Below are positions 57,301 to 64,000 of a DNA stretch of 64,000 bases, in pieces. Position 1 is the stretch's first letter. Each line of letters begins with the position of its first letter. Below the pieces are notes generated by a model. It made no database searches. It had not been told where the DNA came from and saw only the letters and a program-made list of their open reading frames with translations. The stretch lies in assembly GCA_028015245.1 (NCBI GenBank), contig CM051374.1, positions 8,792,910 to 8,856,909 on the forward strand, read 5' to 3'. The position numbers and the translations under genes were made by a program. This DNA comes from Cardamine occulta. Lineage: Eukaryota > Streptophyta > Magnoliopsida > Brassicales > Brassicaceae.

Positions 57301-60300
57301 GATGTGAATATGAAGAATCAAAGCTTTCATTTCCTAGGATTTGACCATTTTCAAGCTGAGAATCACAAAAACGGAGCTATGACCCTTCAAGATAAAAATG
57401 AGAGTGAATATATGTGTTGTAGTCTCAAAGTAGGGGAAGCATGCTACCAAGGTGGAAAAGAAAGTCAAAGTAAGAAAAAAACATTATAGCTTATCCCACA
57501 GTTTTGTTAGTTATTTGAATTTTATAGAAGTTTCTAATGGTGTTTTTGGGAGTTGTAGCAAGAAGACACATATAGAGGTTGAAACTACACCTATAGATGT
57601 GAATATGAAGAATCAAAGCTTTCATTTATTAGGATTTGACCATTTTCAAGCTAAGAATCCCAAAAACGGAGTTATTACCTTTCAAGATAGAAATGAGAGT
57701 GAATAGAAGTGTTGTAGTCTCAAAGTAGGGGAAGTATGGTACCAAGGTGGAAAAGAAAGTCAAAGTAAGAAAAAAACATTATCGCTTATCCCACAGTTTC
57801 GTTAGTTATTTGAATGTCATAGAAGTTTCTAATGGTGAATTTGGGAGTTGTAGCAAGAAGACACATATGGAGGCTGAAACTACACCTATTGATGTGAATA
57901 TGAAAAATCAAAGCTTTCATTTCCTAGAATTTGACAATTTTCAAGCTGAGAATCCCAAAAAAAGAGTTATGACCCTTCAAGATAGAAATGAGAGTGAATA
58001 GAAGTGTTGTAGTCTCAAAGTAGGGGAAGTATGGTACCAAGGTGGAAAAGAAAGTCAAAGTAAGAAAAAAACATTATGGCTTATCCTAAAGTTTTGTTAC
58101 TTATTTGAATGTCATAGGAGTTTCTAATGGTTAATTTAGGAGTTGTAGCAAGAAGACACATATGGAGGCTGAAACAACACCTATTGATGTGAATATGAAG
58201 AATGAAAGCTTTCATTTCCTAGGATTTGACCTTTTTCAAGCTGAGAATCCCAATAAACGGCAGTTATGACCCTTCAAGATAAAGATGAGAGTGAATAGAA
58301 GTGTTGTAGTCTCAAAGTAGTTGAAGCATCCTAAAAAGGTGGAGAAGCAAGTCAAATTAAAAAAAAGCATTATAGCTTATCCCACAGTTTTGTTAGTTAT
58401 TTGACTGTCATAGGAGTTTCTAATGGTAAATTTGGGAGTTGTAGCAAGAAGACACATATGAAGGCTGAAACAACACCTATTGATGTGAATATGAAGAATC
58501 AAAGCTTTCATTTCCTAGGATTTGATCTTTTTCAAGCTGAGAATCCCAAAAACGAAGTTATGACCCTTCAAGATAGAAATGAGACTGAATAGAAGTGTTG
58601 TAGTCTCAAAGTAGGGGAAGCATGCTACCAAGGTGGAAAAGAGAGTCAAAGTAAGAAAAAAGCATTATCGCTTATCCCACAGTTTCGTTAGTTATTTGAA
58701 TGTCATAGAAGTTTCTAATGGTGAATTTGGGAGTTGTAGCAAGAAGACACATATGGAGGCTGAAACTACACCTATTGATGTGAATATGAATTATCAAAGC
58801 TTTTATTTCCTAGAATTTGACAATTTTCAAGCTGAGAATCCCAAAAAAAGAGTTATGACCCTTCAAGATAGAAATGATAGTGAATAGAAGTGTTGTAGTC
58901 TCAAAGTAGGGGAAGTATGGTACCAAGGTGGAAAAGAAAGTCAAAGTAAGAAAAAAATATTATGGCTTATCCCAAAGTTTTGTTACTTATTTGAATGTCA
59001 TAGGAGTTTCTAATGGTTAATTTAGGAGTTGTAGCAAGAAGACACATATGGAGGCTGAAACAACACCTATTGATGTGAATATGAAGAATGAAAGCTTTCA
59101 TTTCCTAGGATTTGACCTTTTTCAAGCTGAGAATCCCAATAACGGCGTTATGACCCTTCAAGATAAAGCTGAGAGTGAATAGAAGTGTTGTAGTCTCAAA
59201 GTAGTTGAAGCATCCTAAAAAGGTGGAGAAGCAAGTCAAATTAAAAAAAAGCATTATAGCTTATCCCACAGTTTTGTTAGTTATTTGACTGTCATAGGAG
59301 TTTCTAATGGTGAATTTGGGAGTTGTAGCAAGAAGACACATATGAAGGCTGAAACAACACCTATTGATGTGAATATGAAGAATCAAAGCTTTCATTTCCT
59401 AGGATTTGACCTTTTCAAGCTGAGAATCCCAAAAACGGAGTTATGACCCTTCAAGATAGAAATGAGACTGAATAGAAGTGTTGTAGTCTCAAAGTAGGGG
59501 AAGCATGCTACCAAGGTGGAAAAGAGAGTTAAAGTAAGAAAAAAGCATTATCGCTTATCCCACAGTTTCGTTAGTTATTTCAATGTCATAGAAGTTTCTA
59601 ATGGTGAATTTGGGAGTTGTAGCAAAAAGACACATATGGAGGCTGAAACTACACCTATTGATGTGAATATGAAAAATCAAAGCTTTCATTTCCTAGAATT
59701 TGACAATTTTCAAGCTGAGAATCCCAAAAAAAGAGTTATGACCCTTCAAGATAGAAATGAGAGTGAATAGAAGTGTTGTAGTCTCAAAGTTAAGGGAGGT
59801 ATGGTACCAAGGTGGAAAAGAAATTCAAAGTAAGAAAAAAGCATTATCGCTTATCCCACAGTTTCGTTAGTTATTTGAATGTCATAGAAGTTTCTAATGG
59901 TGAATTTGGGAGTTGTAGCAAGAAGACACATATGGAGGCTGAAACTACACCTATTGATGTGAATATGAAAAATCAAAGCTTTCATTTCCTAGAATTTGAC
60001 AATTTTCAAGCTGAGAATCCCAAAAAAAGAGTTATGACCCTTCAAGATAGAAATGAGAGTGAATAGAAGTGTTGTAGTCTCAAAGTAGGGGAAGTATGGT
60101 ACCAAGGTGGAAAAGAAAGTCAAAGTAAGAAAAAAACATTATCGCTTATCCCACAGTTTCGTTAGTTATTTGAATGTCATAGAAGTTTCTAATGGTGAAT
60201 TTGGGAGTTGTAGCAAGAAGACACATATGGAGGCTGAAACTACACCTATTGATGTGAATATGAAAAATCAAAGCTTTCATTTCCTAGAATTTGACAATTT

Positions 60301-63300
60301 TCAAGCTGAGAATCCCAAAAAAAGAGTTATGACCCTTCAAGATAGAAATGAGAGTGAATAGAAGTGTTGTAGTCTCAAAGTAGGGGAAGTATGGTACAAA
60401 GGTGGAAAAGAAAGTCAAAGTAAGAAAAAAACATTATGGCTTATCCCAAAGTTTTGTTACTTATTTGAATGTCATAGGAGTTTCTAATGGTTAATTTAGG
60501 AGTTGTAGCAAGAAGACACATATGGAGGCTGAAACAACACCTATTGATGTGAATATGAAGAATCAATGGTTTCATTTACAAGGATTTGGCCTTTTTCAAG
60601 CTGAGAATCCCAATAACGGCAAGTTATGACCCTTCAAGATAAAGCTGAGAGTGAATAGAAGTGTTGTAGTCTCAAAGTAGTTGAAGCATCCTAAAAAGGT
60701 GGAGAAAGCAAGTCAAAGTAAAAAAAAAGCATCATAGCTTATCCCACAGTTTTGTTAGTTATTTGACTGTCATAGGAGTTTCTAATGGTGAATTTGGGAG
60801 TTGTAGCAAGAAGACACATATGAAGGCTGAAACAACACCTATTGATGTGAATATGAAGAATCAAAGCTTTCATTTCCTAGGATTTGACCTTTTTCAAGCT
60901 GAGAATCCCAAAAACGGAGTTATGACCCTTCAAGATAGAAATGAGACTGAATAGAAGTGTTGTAGTCTCAAAGTAGGGGAAGCATGCTACCAAGGTAGAA
61001 AAGAAAGTAAAAGTAAAAAAAAAGCATTATAGCTTATCCCACAGTTTTATTATTTATTTGAATGTCATAAGAATTTCTAATGGTGAATTTCGGAGTTGTA
61101 GCAAGAAGACACATATGGATGCTGAAACAACACCTATTGATGTGAATATGAAGAATCAAAGCTTTCATTTCCTAGAATTTGACAATATTCAAGCTAAGAA
61201 TCCCAAAAATGGAGTGATGACCCTTCAAGATAGAAATGAGAGTGAATATAAGTGTTGTAGTCTCAAAGTAGGGGAAGTATGGTACCAAGGTGCAAAAGAA
61301 AGTCAAAGTAAGAAAAAAGCATTATGGCTTATCCCAAAGTTTTGTTAGTTAATTAAATGTCATAGGAGTTTGTAATGGTTAATTTAGGAATTGTAGCAAG
61401 AAAATACATATGGAGGCTGAAACAACACCTACTGATGTGAATATGAAGAATCAAAGCTTTCATTTCCTAGAATTTGACCATTTTCACGCTGAGAATCCCA
61501 AAAACGGCGTTATGACGCTTCAAGATAAAACTGAGAGTGAATAGAAGTGTTGTAGTCTCAAAGTAGTTGAAGCATCCTACAAAGGTGGAGAAGCAAGTCA
61601 AAGTAAAAAAAAAAGCATTATAGCTTATCCCACAGTTTTGTTAGTTATTTGACTGTCATAGGAGTTTCTAATGGTAAATTTGGGAGTTGTAGCAAGAAGA
61701 CACATATGAAGGCTGAAACAACACCTATTGATGTGAATATGAAGAATCAAAGCTTTCATTTCCTAGGATTTTATCTTTTTCAAGCTGAGAATCCCAAAAA
61801 TGAAGTTATGACCCTTCAAGATAGAAATGAGACTGAATAGAAGTGTTGTAGTCTCAAAGTAGGGGAAGCATGCTACCAAGGTGGAAAAGAAAGTCAAAGT
61901 AAGAAAAAAGCATTATAGCTTATCCCACAGTTTTGTTAGTTATTTGAATGTCATAGAAGTTTCTAATGGTGAATTTGGGAGTTGTAGCAAGAAGACACAT
62001 ATGGAGGCTGAAACTACACCTATTGATGTGAATATGAAGAATCAAAGCTTTCATTTCCTAGAATTTGACCATTTTCAAGCTGAGAATCCCAAAAACAGAG
62101 TTATGACCCTTCAAGATAGAAATGAGAGTGAATAGAAGTGTTGTAGTCTCAAAGTAGGGGAAGTATGGTACCAAGGTGGAAAAGAAAGTCAAAGTAAGAA
62201 AAAAGCATTATGGCTTATCCCACAGTTTTGTTAGTTATTTGAATGTCATAGGAGTTTCTAATGGTTAATTTAGGAGTTGTACCAAGAAGACACATATGGA
62301 GGCTGAAACAACACCTATTGATGTGAATATGAAGAATGAAAGCTTTCATTTCCTAGGATATGACCTTTTTCAAGCTGAGAATCCCAAAAACGGCGTTATG
62401 ACCCTTCAAGATAAAACTGAGAATGAATAGAAGTGTTGTAGTCTCAAAGTAGTTGAAGCATCCTACAAAGGTGGAGAAGCAAGTAAAAGTAAGAAAAAAG
62501 CATTATAGCTTATCCCACAGTTTTGTTAGTTATTTGAAAGTCATAGAAGTTTCTAATGCTGAATTTGGGAGTTGTAGCAAGAAGACACATATGGAGGCTG
62601 AAACAACACCTATTGATGTGAATATGAAGAATCAAAGCTTTCATTTCCTAGGATTTGACCATTTTCAAGCTGAGAATCCCAAAAACGGAGCTATGACCCT
62701 TCAAGATTGAAATGAGAGTAAATATAAGTGTTGTAGTCTCAAAGTAGGGGAAACATGCTACCAAGGTGGAAAAGAAAGTCAAAGTAAGAAAAAAGCATTA
62801 TAGCTTATCCCACAATTTTGTTAGTTATTTGAAAGTCATAGAAGTTTCTAATGGTGAATTTGGGAGTTGTAGCAAGAAGACACATATGGAGGCTGAAACA
62901 ACACCTATTGATGTGAATATGAAGAATCAAAGCTTTCATTTCCTAGGATTTGACCATTTTCAAGCTGAGAATCCCAAAAACGGAGTTATGACCCTTCAAG
63001 ATTGAAATGAGAGTGAATAGAAGTGTTGTAGTCTCAAAGTAGGGAAGTATGGTACCAAGGTGGAAAAGAAAGTCAAAGTAAGAAAAAAAATATTATAGCT
63101 TATCCCAAAGTTTTGTTACTTATTTGAATGTCATAGGAGTTTCTAATGGTTAATTTAGGAGTTGTAGCAAGAAGCCACATATGAAGGCTGAAACAACACC
63201 TATTGATGTGAATATGGTGGATTAAAGCTTTCATGTCCTAGGATTTGACCTTTTTCAAGCTGAGAATCCCAATAAGGCAAGTTATGACCCTTCAAGATAA

Positions 63301-64000
63301 AGCTGAGAGTGAATAGAAGTGTTGTAGTCTCAAAGTAGTTGAAGCATCCTACAAAGGTGGAGAAGCAAGTCAAATTAAAAAAAAGCATTATAGCTTATCC
63401 CACAGTTTTGTTAGTTATTTGACTGTCATAGGAGTTTCTAATGGTGAATTTGGGAGTTGTAGCAAGAAGACACATATGAAGGCTGAAACAACACCTATTG
63501 ATGTGAATATGAAGAATCAAAGCTTTCATTTCCTAGAATTTGACAATTTTCAAGCTGAGAATCCCAAAAAAAGAGTTATGACACTTCAAGATAGAAATGA
63601 GAGTGAATAGAAGTGTTGTAGTCTCAAAGTAGGGGAAGTATGGTACCAAGGTGGAAAAGAAAGTCAAAGTAAGAAAAAAACATTATGGCTTATCCCAAAG
63701 TTTTGTTACTTATTTGAATGTCATAGGAGTTTCTAATGGTTAATTTAGGAGTTGTAGCAAGAAGACACATATGGAGGCTGAAACAACACCTATTGATGTG
63801 AATATGAAGAATGAAAGCTTTCATTTCCTAGGATTTGGCCATTTCAAGCTGAGAATCCCAAAAAGCGTTATGACCCTTCAAGATAAAATGAGAGTGAATA
63901 GAAGTGTTGTAGTCTCAAAGTAGTTGAAGCATCCTAAAAAGGTGGAGAAGCAAGTCAAATTAAAAAAAAGCATTATAGCTTATCCCACAGTTTTGTTAGT
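48330..64000 (+). repeat. Satellite array, 295-bp monomers, right block (3-monomer order)
   Basis: About 53 monomers continuing the left block in the same orientation and register, to the window end. Here the classes mostly run A-C-B with a period of about 884 bp (B at 48616, 49500, 50384, then 52445, 53329, 54213, 55096; A at about 50664, 53610, 54492, 55377). Local departures include an inserted B/C hybrid at 51235-51530, a run of B-like monomers at 59516-60361, and mixed types after 61 kb. Many A monomers here end CCCAAAGTTTTGTTACTTAT, a right-block-specific variant. Confidence 0.95.

Noticed and set aside
21016..64000. CRISPR-like array
   Set aside because: Repeats are about 295 bp, directly adjacent with no unique spacers, and the DNA is plant nuclear: a satellite.

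Overview
The window is plant nuclear DNA, almost certainly from a Brassicaceae species. The evidence is short GT-AG introns at conserved positions, three tandem cytochrome P450 genes of the CYP709B type (CYP72 clan), LTR and non-LTR retrotransposon remains of Arabidopsis/Brassica character, and a CACTA transposon end. There are no prokaryotic features. A run of 100 N (20916-21015) divides the window into two parts that may not be physically adjacent.

Left part (1-20915) is a gene-bearing but eroding region. It holds three CYP709B copies on the + strand. The first is cut by the window edge and has Asn where the I-helix normally has its oxygen-activating Thr. The second lacks exon 1 and has a one-base frameshift. 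The third is complete, with five exons and 521 codons. A fourth trace, the 3' end plus downstream flank, lies at 15433-16034. Between copies 1 and 2 is a small unrecognised gene present as two neighbouring units, one frameshifted and one intact with an intron. Mobile DNA includes a 5'-truncated LINE with target-site duplication (1868-3033), a truncated Ty3/gypsy-like 5' end on the minus strand (3219-4442), a GC-rich poly-A retroposon with a perfect 12-bp target duplication (13851-15023), a 245-bp solo LTR with TATGC target duplication (17706-17950), and one CACTA terminus ending at 20123. A short unrecognised gene start lies at 18025-18887. The Asp-rich/Lys-rich C-terminal end of a minus-strand gene runs into the gap (20601-20915).

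Right part (21016-64000) is a satellite array: about 126 head-to-tail monomers of about 295 bp, interrupted once by a complete LTR retrotransposon. Three monomer classes (here A, B, C, told apart by the sequence just after the shared stop codon) are arranged as a four-monomer higher-order repeat (A-C-B-B, about 1180 bp) on the left. On the right they form a three-monomer repeat (A-C-B, about 884 bp). A disordered transition zone around 34-42 kb carries further block duplications of about 2.03 and 2.33 kb. A 13-monomer block (about 3.83 kb) is also repeated between about 23 and 34 kb. Every monomer keeps the same short + strand reading frame.

The retrotransposon (42595-48329, target duplication CAAGT) has 924/921-bp LTRs with perfect TGATATGAT...ATCATATCA ends, a tRNA-Met-type primer site, a polypurine tract and a gag-like gene. 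It has no recognisable reverse transcriptase, RNase H or integrase core. Only the C-terminal tail of a gypsy polyprotein survives, and its reading frame ends inside the 3' LTR. It is best read as a young non-autonomous gypsy derivative dependent on enzymes from elsewhere. The satellite with its two higher-order regimes and the gag-only element inside it are the most unusual content; I cannot name either as a described family from sequence alone.
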